Shown here piece after piece: positions 46,883 to 58,412 of a DNA stretch of 64,000 nt. This stretch comes from Pyrus communis (Eukaryota > Streptophyta > Magnoliopsida > Rosales > Rosaceae). Within the stretch, counting starts at the first letter, position 1. Every line of letters starts with the position of its first letter. The notes under the pieces are model-generated. The model did not search any database and was not told the DNA's origin. It saw only the letters and a program-made list of their open reading frames with translations. The position numbers and the translations under genes were made by a program. The stretch lies in NCBI RefSeq assembly GCF_963583255.1, contig NC_084807.1:14779072-14843071 (forward strand). The letters are read 5' to 3'.

Positions 46883-48878
46883 TGATGCGAGAATTATACG
46901 CGCATAAATTAAACCCTCTTTTTGACAATTGTAGTATAAGTATAAGTAGGGATCGTTCTGGACCGGGGATTAGGAGGGATTGTTAATCACTTGGATTTGA
47001 CTAAAAAACGTAAAATAAAGTTTAAAACACTATACTAGACTCAAAGAATGCAAAACTAAACTTTAAATCACTAAGACAAACCAAAGACTCAAAATGCTTT
47101 AAAACATAAACTAAATTGAACAATAAGGAAAAAGGGGGGAAGAGTTTTGATTTGACGAAAATTGAAATAACAAAACAAGTTAATAAACTAAGCAGAATGT
47201 AAATGTGAATATGGATGATGGAATAAATGGAATGAAGGCTAGCTAAGGGGTTCTTCTCCACACATGTTATACTTGCATACAAGATTGATTCTCAGTTGGT
47301 CTTTCGATAAATTATGAAACTCAATGCTCCAAGTTAATTAGGTCCGCTTAAATTAACTTTCAGATTTCCCTAAATTCATTGGATTGAATGGAATACGCAT
47401 TACAACCAAATTATTCTTAATCAAAGTCCCTAACTATGGAATACGCATGATAGAGACATTCAACAAAGATCATTAAGTTCAATGAAAATTAGAAGTGTTG
47501 ACGAGGCATTTGTTACTATGGAATACGCATGAAACTTATGCCAAGAATTCGTTTAACGCGATTGTTTATAAGCAACCTCCACTACTTGTGAATATAAGTT
47601 CATAACGATTAGGTGAAACTCACTTATATTCTAGCGTCATATTCATGCATGAAAATTAAGCTTGCAATCTCAATGAACATACATAAATAAGTTATCAATC
47701 AAACAGTTAAACGAATTGAATCCACAACTTATGAAATTCCAACCAAAAGTAATCAATTCATATTGCAAATATAAACATAGTTTCGAATCACCCCCTAGCT
47801 AAAGGGGGATTAGTTCCTCATTACTTTGAAATCAAAGAAACACCTAAACATTCCAACAACTCAAACTTGAATTGTATGAACGTTTAGGCACTCTTCTCTT
47901 CCATTCCTCATACGTACAAAACAAAGAGAATTGAATTTAAACTTTGAAATCAAAGAAACACCTAAACATTCCAACAACTCACACTTGAATTGTATGAACG
48001 TTTAGGCCCTCTTATCTTCCTCGTTGTTGTAGCACAAGGTCTAAGGTGAGGTTTGGGGGATTATGGAAATGGATGAGGAGTGGTGGAAATGGAAGCAATG
48101 GAGGAGAAGTGGATGGGGGACTCACGGTTTTGGATTCTAAGGGGAAGTGTTTGTGTTATGTGTTTTGTATGGAATGAGATATTCATGAATGAATGAATGC
48201 AAGGGTATTTATAGGAGTAGTGGAGGGAACATATGGCTATGTCATTTGTAGGTGAAGTAGGTGGATGTTGTAGGTGAAGTGGATGTTGTAGGTGAAGTAG
48301 GTGGATGTTGTAGGTGAAGTAGGTGGATGTTGTAGGTGAAGTGGATGTTGTAGGTGAAGTAGGTGGATGTTGTAGGTGAAGTAGGTGGATGATATGTTAA
48401 GTGATAAGTGATAAGTGATATGATATGTGGTTATGATATGATAAGTGGTTAAGTGGTGATGATAAGTGATAAGTGATTAAGTGATATGATATGTGGTGAT
48501 GATAAGTGATAAGTGCATGTGGGTTAACTAATGAAGGAAATGCATGTGCAATGACAATGTGTTAGAATGGATGTGTGTTATGCATGGCATGATTGGGATT
48601 AGGAAAGGTTTAAATGTCCTAAAACTAAAGAGAACAAGGTTCCAACACTTTGGCTCCAATTAGGTCTTCAATTTCGTCCAACACTTTGGCTTCAAGCATA
48701 AGTTATCCGTCCTTAGCCCAAAAGTGCTCCAAAAGTCTCCAAAATGCATCTTTTTGCTCCTTTAGCCCTTTGGACCTACAAACACACGAAAATAGCTTAA
48801 AGTACTAAAATAACTAAAGAAACATAACGTAAATGTACGAGAACAAGCCATTTAAGTCGCATAAATATGCTCCTATCA
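46883..48878 (-). repeat. Ath-2 5' LTR
   Basis: This 1996-bp LTR is nearly identical to 39725-41721. A one-base deletion and one substitution are visible near 48703-48715. Confidence 0.96.
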
Positions 48879-48883
48879 TCGGC

Positions 48884-51800
48884 AATTACATTTTGTTTCT
48901 TGCTTTTCCAGCTGACAGCCCCATCATTCAGAGTGAATACATATCCGGAGTTGGAACTTCTATCATCGACGTCAGACTGGAAATCTGCGTCTGTATAGCC
49001 TTCCACTCGCAACTCTGTCGCTCCTCCATAAACGAGGAACATGTCCTTAGTTCTTCTTAAGTACTTAAGGACCGTCTTGACAGCTGCCCAGTGTTCTGAT
49101 CCTGGGTTAGATTGATATCGACTAGTAATGCTCACAGCATATGCGATATCAGGCCTTGTGCATATCATGGCATACATAAGACTTCCTATGGCGGAAGCAT
49201 AAGGAATCATATTCATATGCCGTATCTCTTCAGGAGTCTTAGGTCCCATGGACTTAGAAAGATGAATTCCATGTCCTACAGGAAGAATACCTTTCTTAGA
49301 TTGCTCTATCTGGAACCTACTTAGCACCTTATCAATGTACATAAATTGGGATACTCCAATTAATTTTCTGGATCTATCACGATAGAGCTTTATCCCAAGT
49401 ACATAAGATGCATCTCCTAAATCTTTCATGTGGAAGGTTTTGGACAACCACACTTTTACAGAAGAAAGTACTGCAGTGTCATTCCCGAATAGTAATATGT
49501 CATCTACATATAACACTAGGAATACAACTGCTTCCCCAACGACTTTTTGATAAACACAATTGTCATCTTCGTTTTGAGTAAAACCAAACGATTTGATTTC
49601 AGTATCAAAACGAATGTTCCAGCTCCTGGAGGCTTGCTTAAGTTCATAAATGGACCTCTGAAGCTTGCATACCTTAGTCTTTTCAGACTTGGACACGAAA
49701 CCTTCGGGTTAAGCCATATAAAGCTCTTCTTCTAGGTAGCCGTTCAGAAAGGCTGTCTTCACGTCCATTTGCCAGATTTCATAATCATGGTACGCAGCTA
49801 TAGCAAGCAAAATCCGAATGGACTTAATCATGGCTACAGGAGAGAAAGTTTCTTCATAGTCAATCCCTTCTCGTTGCCTGTAACCTTTGGCTACTAGTCT
49901 AGCCTTATAAGTCTCCACGTTCCCATCAACGCCTATCTTCCTCTTGAATACCCATTAATTTCCAACAGGTACTATACCTTCTGAAGGGTCTACAAGAGTC
50001 CAGACCTGATTTTGATACATGGAATCCATCTCGGATTTCATGGCCTCATGCCATCTCTTTGAATCAATGTCAGACATTGCTTCAGTGTAGTCCCTAGGGT
50101 CCTCCTTTGTGTCATTGTCACCTAGAAGGTGCAATTCCGCAAATTCATTGTCTAAGCCATACCTCTTAGGTGGCTTATTAACCCGTTCAGATCTACGTGG
50201 AGCTAGGGATTCAGGAACAGGGTTGTCAACATGTCGTATGCTTGTTTGTGGTTCATCATTAATCTCATTAATTTCCATCGTTTTACTTATAGTTCCTTTG
50301 AGAACAAATTGTTCCTCAAGAAACATAGCAGTTCTGGCGACAAAGACTTTCTGGTCGTCAGGATGGTAGAACTCATATCCCATAGTTTCTCTAGGATATC
50401 CCACAAAATAGCACCTTACTGATCTCGCTTCAAGCTTAGTAGCTTCAAGCTTCTTGACATATGCTTCACAACCCCAAATCTTAATATGCTTAAGACTTGG
50501 CTCTCTTCCATGCCATATCTCATAGGGCGTTTGTGAAACTGATTTGGAAGGTACTCTATTAAGCAAGTAAGCTGCTGTATATAGAGCGTATCCCCAGAAT
50601 GTTACTAGTAGATCAGCGGAACTCATCATAGAACGAACCATGTTCATCAAGGTTCGATTTCTCCTTTCAGAAACTCCATTAAGTTGTGGAGTTCCCGGTG
50701 GAGTCCACTGTGATATTATTCCACACTCTTTGAGATAATCTAGGAACTCATTACTCAGATATTCACCCCCTCGATCTGATCTTAGGATCTTTATCTATTT
50801 CCCAGTTTGCTTCTCAACTTCATTCTTGAATTCTTTGAACCTTTCAAAGGATTCTGACTTGTACTTCATAAGATACACATAGCCAAACCGAGAGTGATCG
50901 TCGGTGAATGTGATATAGTAGGAGAAGCCTCCTCTCGACGTAGTAGACATAGGTCCACATACGTCAGTGTGATTAACCCTAGAATTTCAGTGGCACGCTC
51001 TCCTTTCCTAGTGAATGGAGATTTGGTCATCTTCCCTTTCAAGCAACATTCACAAGTACCCATCTGGCCATTACCTAACGGGCGGAAATATCCGTCTTTC
51101 GACATCTTGCGAATCTTATCAAGGTTCACATGTCCAAGTTTAAGATGCCACATCTTTTCTTGATTAACTTCTTCTCTAGCCCTTTTGGGTTTTAAGGTAT
51201 TCCCGCTTTCAATACAGTGCAAACCACTATTCGTCTCTTGGTGAAAAAGTCCCTCTATCATATTACCATGAGAGATAATACGACCGTTCAAGTATAAAGT
51301 GCAACTCATTTTGTCAAACAATACTGAGTGCCCATCTCGTAAAAGCTTAGAGATAGAAATCAAATTCTTTATACATGAAGGAAAATATAAACAGTTTTTA
51401 AGTTCCAAGACTTCCCCAGAGGGTAGTTTAAGCATATAGGTGCCTATTGCTTTTGCAAAGATTTTAGTGTCGTTCCCAACTCGCACAACTATCTCCCCAT
51501 TGCGCAGTGTCTTGCTCTCTGCTAGTCCCTGCATCGTATTACAGATATGTTGACTAGCGCCTGAATCAAATATCCAGGAATTGGAGCTCACTGTAAAAGC
51601 ACTTTCTATGACCGAAATAGTCTCTTCAAAAGTTCGTGTCATAAGGCTCGCAATGCGCACCCTGTATTTCTTCTTCCAACGTTCATCCTTTCCACAATGA
51701 AAGCATGTTCCTTTGGATTTCTTTGCCTTCTTCTTATGTAACCTTTTCCTTGTTTTTGCATTCTCACTCCCACTGTCCTTTTTGAAACATTTTTCAAATT

Positions 51801-51951
51801 TACAGCACATGTCAATCATCTCGTTAAAAGTATGATCGAATCTATTCACTTTATAGTTTACAATAAACTTAGTGAAATCATCCGAGAGATATGCAAGGAA
51901 AAAGTCTTGGGCCATTTTGTCAAGTATAATGGTGGGTAGTATTTTAGGCAT
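48884..51951 (-). pseudogene. Cop-1 gag end, protease, integrase, RT and RNase H start
   Basis: Order on minus: gag C-terminus with a degenerate zinc knuckle (CFHCGKDERWKKK, no CCHC spacing). Protease DSGASQHIC (51541-51567). Integrase zinc region (LKLGHVNLDKI...CECCLKGK) and a core with DRGGEY and VSERRNR, broken by a frame change near 50990 and a TAG near 50800. Copia-type integrase C-terminus and RT (49955-50650). RT with [32 protein letters not shown] and YVDD (49499-49510). RNase H start to the Ath-2 insertion. In-frame stops lie at about 49955 and 49713; the latter replaces Gln (CAA to TAA). The element is inactive. Confidence 0.92.
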
Positions 51952-54037
51952 GTCATTAACTACATAACATAACAGAAATCGTATTAGATTGTTGATTAAC
52001 TACTTGATTGGGTCTTGAATCAAATAGTACCACCCACTATTTTTGGCAAATTCCATATCACTCAATAGAATCCGAGAGTTATGTTGAACTCTTAGCAGGG
52101 TATGGGAGACTCACCATTACCAAGCCCACCTCACGATGATACGATATCGTTTAGCAAAAATAATGATGAGAGAATAACACTTTACTCATTTACAACTCTT
52201 GTAATTACCCATCTAGTTTGGCCTCTAAAGAATGTGGCCTCACGATGATACGATATCGGCACCATTGCACTTAGTTAAGTTATTCCCACCATGCTTAGTT
52301 CATGAAGGGGTTCAAGAATAGCCTCACAATGATATGATATCGGCCATCCTCGTTGCCTACACTTACCTCATCATATGTTTATGGACTCCTCCTGAGTGTA
52401 AGCATGCACTTTGTACTCCCCCATGATAGGGTAAAGCCGGTGTACAAGTCACAAACGATTGGAGCCCACCACGGTGGAAGGCCTACGAAGAAATGTTCAA
52501 AACATCTCTCGTTTATCAACTTAATATTCGTTTGTTGAGGGAGTAGTTTTGGGCTACATCAAAATCATTTTAATCATATTAAAAGAACATGGCCCTATCA
52601 TAACTATTGGTCCAAGTTAATATGATTTAGTAACATATAATACTCCCACTGTTTCGTTGAAACAAGCGAGACTATATGGAACTACTAACGAACGCATTGC
52701 ATCCTCATATGGACTATATAGTCATATTAGGTTTTAGGATGATTATGAACCGTTTGATTTGATCCAACACGAGCCTTGTGTTGGACCTTGGGTTTAAGGT
52801 AGATAGTTGTTGATTTTAGTTACGCGTTTAATCCAATTAAACCGTTATTTCCTATTGGGCATTGGACCCAACTATTCCAATTTGCATACATATAAACAAA
52901 GAGGAATACATGAAATAATAAGAAGGGCTTATGCCCTTTTACAACACAAATAATGGGCTTATGCCCTTTACAACAAATTGAAGGACTTATGCCCAATACA
53001 ACAACTTGAATTAATCAAATTACATTCAAATCTACATTACTTAAAACCCAGGCATTCATAATGTAAATCGGCCAATCACATAGCTCAATTATCGAGGCCT
53101 TTGATCCATAATCACCCTTTTCTTAATTAACTAAATTAACTAAGAAAGCAACTTTAAACAATTGGTTTTTGGATCCATAGAATTGATTTAAATGGAACTA
53201 AATATAATGAAAATCAAATTCTCATTAAAGAGACAAAACAATTTTTGTTCTCATTTTGTTTTGGGCCAAAAACAATGACCACAACAATTTGGTTCACTTT
53301 GTTAAAACAAAAACTTTTGGGGTCAAAATGCAAATACACAAAAGTATCAAAACTTTATATAATTGCACAAAAGTCCCTCCAACACCTTTTACCAAAGGTG
53401 GCCGGCCATAGTGTTGAAAAATTGAAAAAATCTAAAGTTTTGCAAGTGGTTTTTGGTAGGTGAGACAAAGGTGACTTTGATGGTTTGTAAGAAAATGTTT
53501 TTTTTTTTTTTTAAATAAAACTTTAAAATTCTTTTAGTCACATCTCACCAATAACTATCACCCACCATTTGAAAAACAAAACTTTATGAAAAACATAAAA
53601 CTTTTGAATCAAAACTTCAAAACTTTTTGTTCTTGGTAAGAACTTCAAGAAATATGAAGAACATACATGAAAACTCATAATAGCTCCATGGATGTTTTCT
53701 TTCACCAAAAACTCAAATTTTCACAACTCAAAAGAGGGTTAATATCCTAGGGTACTTAGGGGGTTCCAAAAAGCACTTTAAAACCATTTTAACAAGACTA
53801 ACAAGAACCCAAAAAATTACCCTTTGGATTTGGCCGAAAATCCCAAAACACTTGGCACCAACTTTTAGTTCCATTATTCATGCTTTAATGAAATACATCT
53901 ACAACATTTGAGATGCTAAATTTTCAAGCAAAATTTATATTCAAAGCAAGAACAAAGCTTGTAACATTTACAACACTTAAATCACAAAATATGAAAAATC
54001 ACAAAACCCAATAGGATCCACCATAAACTAGGCCTAG
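51952..54037 (-). other. Cop-1 leader and lost gag region
   Basis: About 2 kb lies between primer site and first readable gag. I find no intact capsid coding sequence, only short open frames. A GATGATACGATATCG-type motif occurs three times (52129-52149, 52238-52258, 52322-52342, the last with two changes). A 12-15 base T run lies near 53498. Confidence 0.7.
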
Positions 54038-54049
54038 GCTCTGATACCA
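54038..54049 (-). other. Cop-1 primer-binding site (initiator tRNA-Met)
   Basis: Read on minus, TGGTATCAGAGC lies two bases after the 5' LTR. It is the classical site complementary to plant initiator tRNA-Met used by most Copia elements. Confidence 0.95.
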
Positions 54050-54051
54050 CT

Positions 54052-55914
54052 TGAAGGAAAATTTATGTCCTAGCTAAGAACATGTAAAGAACATTTGAAT
54101 ACATAGGCAAACTATTAACAAATTAAAGTAGGCATGCATCCAAAAACAATTCATAAAACCCATGACTTTCAAAGCCTAGTATATGGTGAACCATAAGACT
54201 CTTTAACAATATTAAAGAGAATAAGAATTTAGAGATTCTTTACCCTTGAAGCTCATCCTTGATTGCACAAGGGATTCACCCAAGTGGAGGACCTTCAAGT
54301 CACCTCCTTGCTCCTTGGATCTTCCTTGTAATTTCCTCCCTTTTAGTGCTTCTTTTCTTCTTTGAGGATTTGAGGATTTGTTCTCCAAAACACCAAAGGT
54401 TTGGTGTCTCTAAGTCTCCACACCAAAGATGTAGTGTGAAGATGAAATGGATGACTTAGGGAAGAATAGATTGCTAGATGTTCCTCCCCTAAGTGGCCGG
54501 CCTCTATGTAGAAAATGAGAGAATATATTTCACCCAAATTCAATTAGAAAACCCTAATGTGAAACAAAGCTATAATGTTGATTTTATACTTCATTTCATG
54601 TGAGTGGCAAACTTGTAATTAATACAAGTTTGCTACCCCTCACCCTTATGGCCGGCCATATGTTGTTATTGGGCTTAATTGCCCATTTTGTTTTAGTTGT
54701 CATACAACTTAAACATAATGGGCCTTGTGGACCAAAACGTTTTTGTGCCTCGAAGCCCAAAACTAACTTAAACGCCCAATACGAACGTTTCGTATAATTA
54801 ATTAACTATTTAATTAATCTTGACCATTCTTCAATTAAACCATTTAATTGCTTATCCATTTCATATAATTTCTTCACTTATATCCTTACTCGGTGTACGA
54901 TCCATTAGGTTCCAATTAGGGAGGTAGTGGGCGATGTTACTCTTAACGATCGATTGTGAATTGAAACCACATTTCAATTCTCCCTTAAAATTAGTGTTTG
55001 CTAATCTTTAGGGCTTCCACAAACCATGGGTGATGCCTAGCAGCATGTCATGGTTACCCAAGCTAAGTAGAAGTGGTTGGAGAACCTATCCAGTTACAAC
55101 TACAATGCAATACGGTCCTTCTCTAATACAATACTCTTAATCACATTGTTTAAGTGATAGTTTGTTTCATGTCTACTATCCAATGTGATACTTCTCTATA
55201 TGATTCAATTGAATAAGATTTGGAACAAGCTTCCTTAGTCATATTCATATGCTTTGGCCAAAGACTCTCGAATCATATCTTAGAGTATTCTCCTTCCACC
55301 ATGGAAGGTTAGAGATCCCTTGTTGTGCATTCATATGCCTACATGACTAGATAGCTTGACCCCAACAATGCCGTGGACACTCCAATGGAATGCCATTGAC
55401 GTAATCAAAGATCAAGGACCTAACCATTAGACATCAATGATGCCTCAGGTCAAAGAACTACTTTGCATATTGCAACTATCGAGTTCTCACATGACATGTA
55501 TGTTCGAACTCTCGTTTGATCGTTGTTCAGTGTACTCGATTACGCTTTCGAGCACCTATGTGTTTGCCTTAGTGTCCAACACCAAATGACTTGAGACTAG
55601 TTCATACTCACGCTTGAGTCGACATAACACATACTAACCTTAGTGGATTGTCAATGCCCAATTGGCAATCCTATGGCTAGGAACGTTTTAGGAATGAACA
55701 TAAGAGAAAGGTCTCGTTAATTTAACTAACTTAAATCACTTGTCTCTTAGATCAAATACATTCCTTGGATTCCCTTATTGCTTAAACATAAGATACTATA
55801 AATAGTGATTAACAATAAGTTTTGCCCTCTATTAAACATATAAAAGTTTAACACAATAAGTATTCCAAAAAGCTATTACATCAAATGAGTGGCTTTGTGG
55901 GCATACTTCCAACA
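54052..55914 (-). repeat. Cop-1 5' LTR
   Basis: This 1863-bp LTR is paired with 37485-39346. It is followed by the duplicated AAAAT. Confidence 0.95.
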
Positions 55915-55919
55915 AAAAT

Positions 55920-56003
55920 AGCTTAAAACACTATAATAAGTAGTAATTAACTAATAAATGCAAGGCAACAACATAACTAGGTAGCATAAATATGCTCCTA
56001 TCA
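55920..56003 (-). repeat. Ath-5 5' LTR, right part
   Basis: This short remainder of the type-B LTR ends ...ATGCTCCTATCA. Together with 36307-37484 it makes an LTR of about 1260 bp, shortened by the internal deletion. Confidence 0.88.
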
Positions 56004-56080
56004 AACACCCCTCTCCTTATGGTTTTGGGGGCAGCGAAGTCGACATCGGTTTAGTCAAAACACGAGACAACTACTGAACG

Positions 56081-56413
56081 ATGCACTTTGATGGTTCTAG
56101 CACCTCAATCTCGGCTGGGATTGGCATCGTCATTCAATCTCCCAACCACTACCATTGGTACTTCTCTCTCAAGTTAGACTTCAGTTGTACGAATAACCAG
56201 GCTGAATATGAAGCTCTCATCATTAGCCTTCATGTCCTTCACGACTTAAGAGTAGCTCTTGTCCTCGTCCTTGGTGATTCTGAACTGGTGATTAACCAAC
56301 TAAACTACATTTTTCGTTGCATGAGTTGTACTTTGGTGGACTATCACATGGTTGCCACCTATTTGGCCGAGTCGTTTAAGGGCATTACATTTGAGCACAT
56401 TTCGCGTGTTTGA
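56081..56413 (+). pseudogene. Tat-type additional RNase H
   Basis: HFDGSSTSISAGIGIVIQSP, NNQAEYEALI and LGDSELVINQL give the D, E and D positions of the extra RNase H known from Tat/Ogre/Retand elements. A stop follows HISRV (56411-56413); the usual next block (NTNADELAQIAS) is readable after it in the same frame. The protein is disabled. Confidence 0.85.
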
Positions 56414-56485
56414 AACACTAACGCAGATGAACTTGCCCAAATAGCCTCCAGAGCACAACTCCACTCTGTTACTTAACCATGGCCG

Positions 56486-57377
56486 TTTAGAGGATGGGTA
56501 ATGGACCTAATCGGCAAAATCACGCCGTCTTCCGGAGCAGCAAAACACACATGGATACTAGTGACAACTGATTACTTCACCAAGTGGGTCGAAGCAAAAT
56601 CATACGCCAAGTTGACAACCAAAGAAGTTTGCAATTTTGTTGAGGAAAATATTGTGACTACATTCGGCATACCAAAAATGATCCTAACTGACAACGGCAC
56701 AATCTTTACAGCCGATAGGTTTAAGGAGTACACAGTAAATCTAAATACGCGACTTGAGCAATCTATGTCGTATTATCCACAGGCGAATGGGCAGGCCGAA
56801 GCAAGTAATAAGGTTTTTATCGACATTCTTGAAAAAATGGTAAGAAATAAACCTGGTATATGGCATTTAAAGCTAAATGAAGCATTGTGGGCCTATCGAA
56901 CTTCACCCCGATCAGCCACCAGAACAACTCTATACTCGTTAACCTATGGACACGAAGCTATGTTACTGGTCGAACTAAGTATAAACTCACTGCGAGTAAT
57001 CGAACAAAGTAGGTTGTTCAATGCCGAATACAATCAAGCTATGGAACAAGAGTTAGAAGATTTAGAAGAAATTCGGCTTGACGCTTATAACTTATTAGTA
57101 GCGCAGAAGAAGATTACCGAGCGAGCTTATAATCAACGAGTCGGACAAAAGACGTTCGCGTGAAGGAGAGTTGGTTTAGCAAATTATGCTGCCTGTGGGA
57201 ACTAAAGACCCCAGATTCGGCAAGTGGTCATCGAATTGGGAGGGCCGTTTATAGTCCATAAAGTAGTTGGCAAGGGGGCTTATCATCTCAAAGATTGAAT
57301 CAGTTTAATTCACAAACTACCAATTAATGGGAATGTTTTAAAGAAATACTATCCAGTCACATGGGAGATGCGAGAAT
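56486..57377 (+). pseudogene. Tat integrase, missing its zinc domain
   Basis: The core begins at VMDLIGKI and includes TTDYFTKWVEAKSY, LTDNGTIFTADRF and GQAEASNK, giving D, D and E of the catalytic triad. The HHCC domain and the linker after RNase H are deleted. The open frame ends at 57163; the C-terminal part (LPVGTKDPRFGKWSSNWEGP) remains readable to about 57377 with a stop and a frame change. Confidence 0.88.
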
Positions 57378-57449
57378 AAAGATCATTTTATTGAATTTCT
57401 AAAAGTATGTACAAGTACATTTATAAAGGGTTCCTAAAATTATAGGGGA

Positions 57450-57935
57450 GAAAAGTTTCAAGAGTGGCTTTCAACTCCAGCCACCTTACTTTGCTCAGTA
57501 TTATCTCGGCTTGCCTCGTCTTCTTGTTAAATTGAAGCTGCTGGATCTGCTTTATGCCAGCTGCAAAATTCATCAGTCGAGCCTTATTCATCTCGAAATC
57601 CCTTTCAAGCTCTAAAGCAACAACTGACCTTTGTTATTGAAGCTTGGCAATTTAACTTTGAAGCTCAGAGATTTGGTGGTCAAAACCGATCAGCTGCGCC
57701 TTCTTCATTTTTATAGCCTCCACTTCCAACCGGCTAGCTTCATGAGCAATCTTTGTCATCTTTAGGTCGTCCTTGGCCCGGAGAGCTTATTCAAAAGTGG
57801 TAAAATGTTGTCGGGTCTGCTCTAGAAGATCAGGCAAATAGACGACATTTTCAGTGCTCAAGAAACCGCCGTCTGCAAGGTCGTTCAAGAACTCCCTTAC
57901 AGAGTCGACGTCCTTGCACTGAAGGACCTGAAAGG
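57450..57935 (-). pseudogene. Decayed antisense coiled-coil gene in Tat-6
   Basis: On minus, starting just after a sequence resembling a 3' splice site (pyrimidine-rich, ...ctgcctttcag), a frame reads VLQCKDVDSVREFLNDLADG. It continues through a long charged coiled coil (LRAKDDLKMTKIAHEASRLE, then KKAQLIGFDHQISELQS). Three TAA stops interrupt it, at least two of them at likely CAA positions. It lies downstream of integrase in antisense, where Tat elements often carry captured ORFs (for example Grande gene 23). It is not evidently the same gene as the Ath-1/Ath-2 module. Confidence 0.6.
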
Positions 57936-58004
57936 CAGAGAGGGATAAAATTTATTGCAGCTTGGCAAAAGCAAGGGATTCGGCTATGGCGTTCGCAAGC
58001 TCGA

Positions 58005-58412
58005 TGATGTGAAAATTTTCTTGACACACAAATTAAACCCTATTTGTGACAATTGTAGTAGATATGTAAGTAGGGATCGTTCTAGACTGGGGATTAACTA
58101 GGGATGCTAATCTATGTAAATAAGACTCAAAAACACTAAATTAGACTCTATGGACTCAAAACTAACTTTCGACACTTAAAACAGCAACCAATACTCAAAA
58201 AGACTCAATTTTAGACTCAATAAAGGTTTTGGACGAAAATAGGACTTGACTTGACTCAAAAGACTCAAGGAAAACAAGTTTTGACTCAAATATGAAGACT
58301 AAATAACATGGGGATTGTTTGTGACGAATTTTAGACTTAAAAAAAAAACATAGTAGAAAACACTTTGAATTTAGGTAAAATAAATGGGTAAAAGGCTAGT
58401 TAGAGGGTCCTT
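58005..58412 (-). repeat. Ath-7 3' LTR, left part (type B)
   Basis: This starts TGATGTGAAAATTTTC in Tat-6 DNA after ctcga. It is split at TCCTT (58408-58412) by a solo LTR and resumes at 60463. Confidence 0.9.

Larger units (their letters stand above)
39725..48878 (-). mobile_element. Ath-2: young non-autonomous Athila element with captured gene
   Basis: This is a complete 9.15-kb element with type-A LTRs (1997 and 1996 bp) that differ by about two positions. TCGGC is duplicated at 39720-39724 and 48879-48883. It has a perfect tRNA-Asp primer site and a polypurine tract. It carries only a gag-linker ORF plus the antisense coiled-coil gene, and no capsid, protease, RT, RNase H or integrase. 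Recent movement therefore required proteins from another element, and Ath-1 is a natural candidate. It sits inside the RNase H of Cop-1. Confidence 0.95.
37485..55914 (-). mobile_element. Cop-1: Copia retrotransposon, split by Ath-2
   Basis: This element spans 18.4 kb including the 9.2-kb Ath-2 insertion, so its own length is about 9.3 kb. LTRs are 1862 and 1863 bp, TGAAGG...CCAACA on plus. AAAAT is duplicated at 37480-37484 and 55915-55919. The primer site matches initiator tRNA-Met. The order protease-integrase-RT-RNase H identifies Copia. By eye about 20 differences separate the LTRs, so it is clearly older than the Ath-2 copy inside it. The finer lineage is not resolved. Confidence 0.95.
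56004..58004 (+). mobile_element. Tat-6: fragment of a Tat-lineage Ty3/gypsy element
   Basis: This region has a plus-strand second-type RNase H and integrase followed by an antisense gene remnant. No LTR, gag, protease or RT is present. It is bounded by the Ath-5 LTR on the left and the Ath-7 LTR on the right, which were inserted into or recombined against it. It is the oldest-looking coding layer in the right part of the window. Confidence 0.8.
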
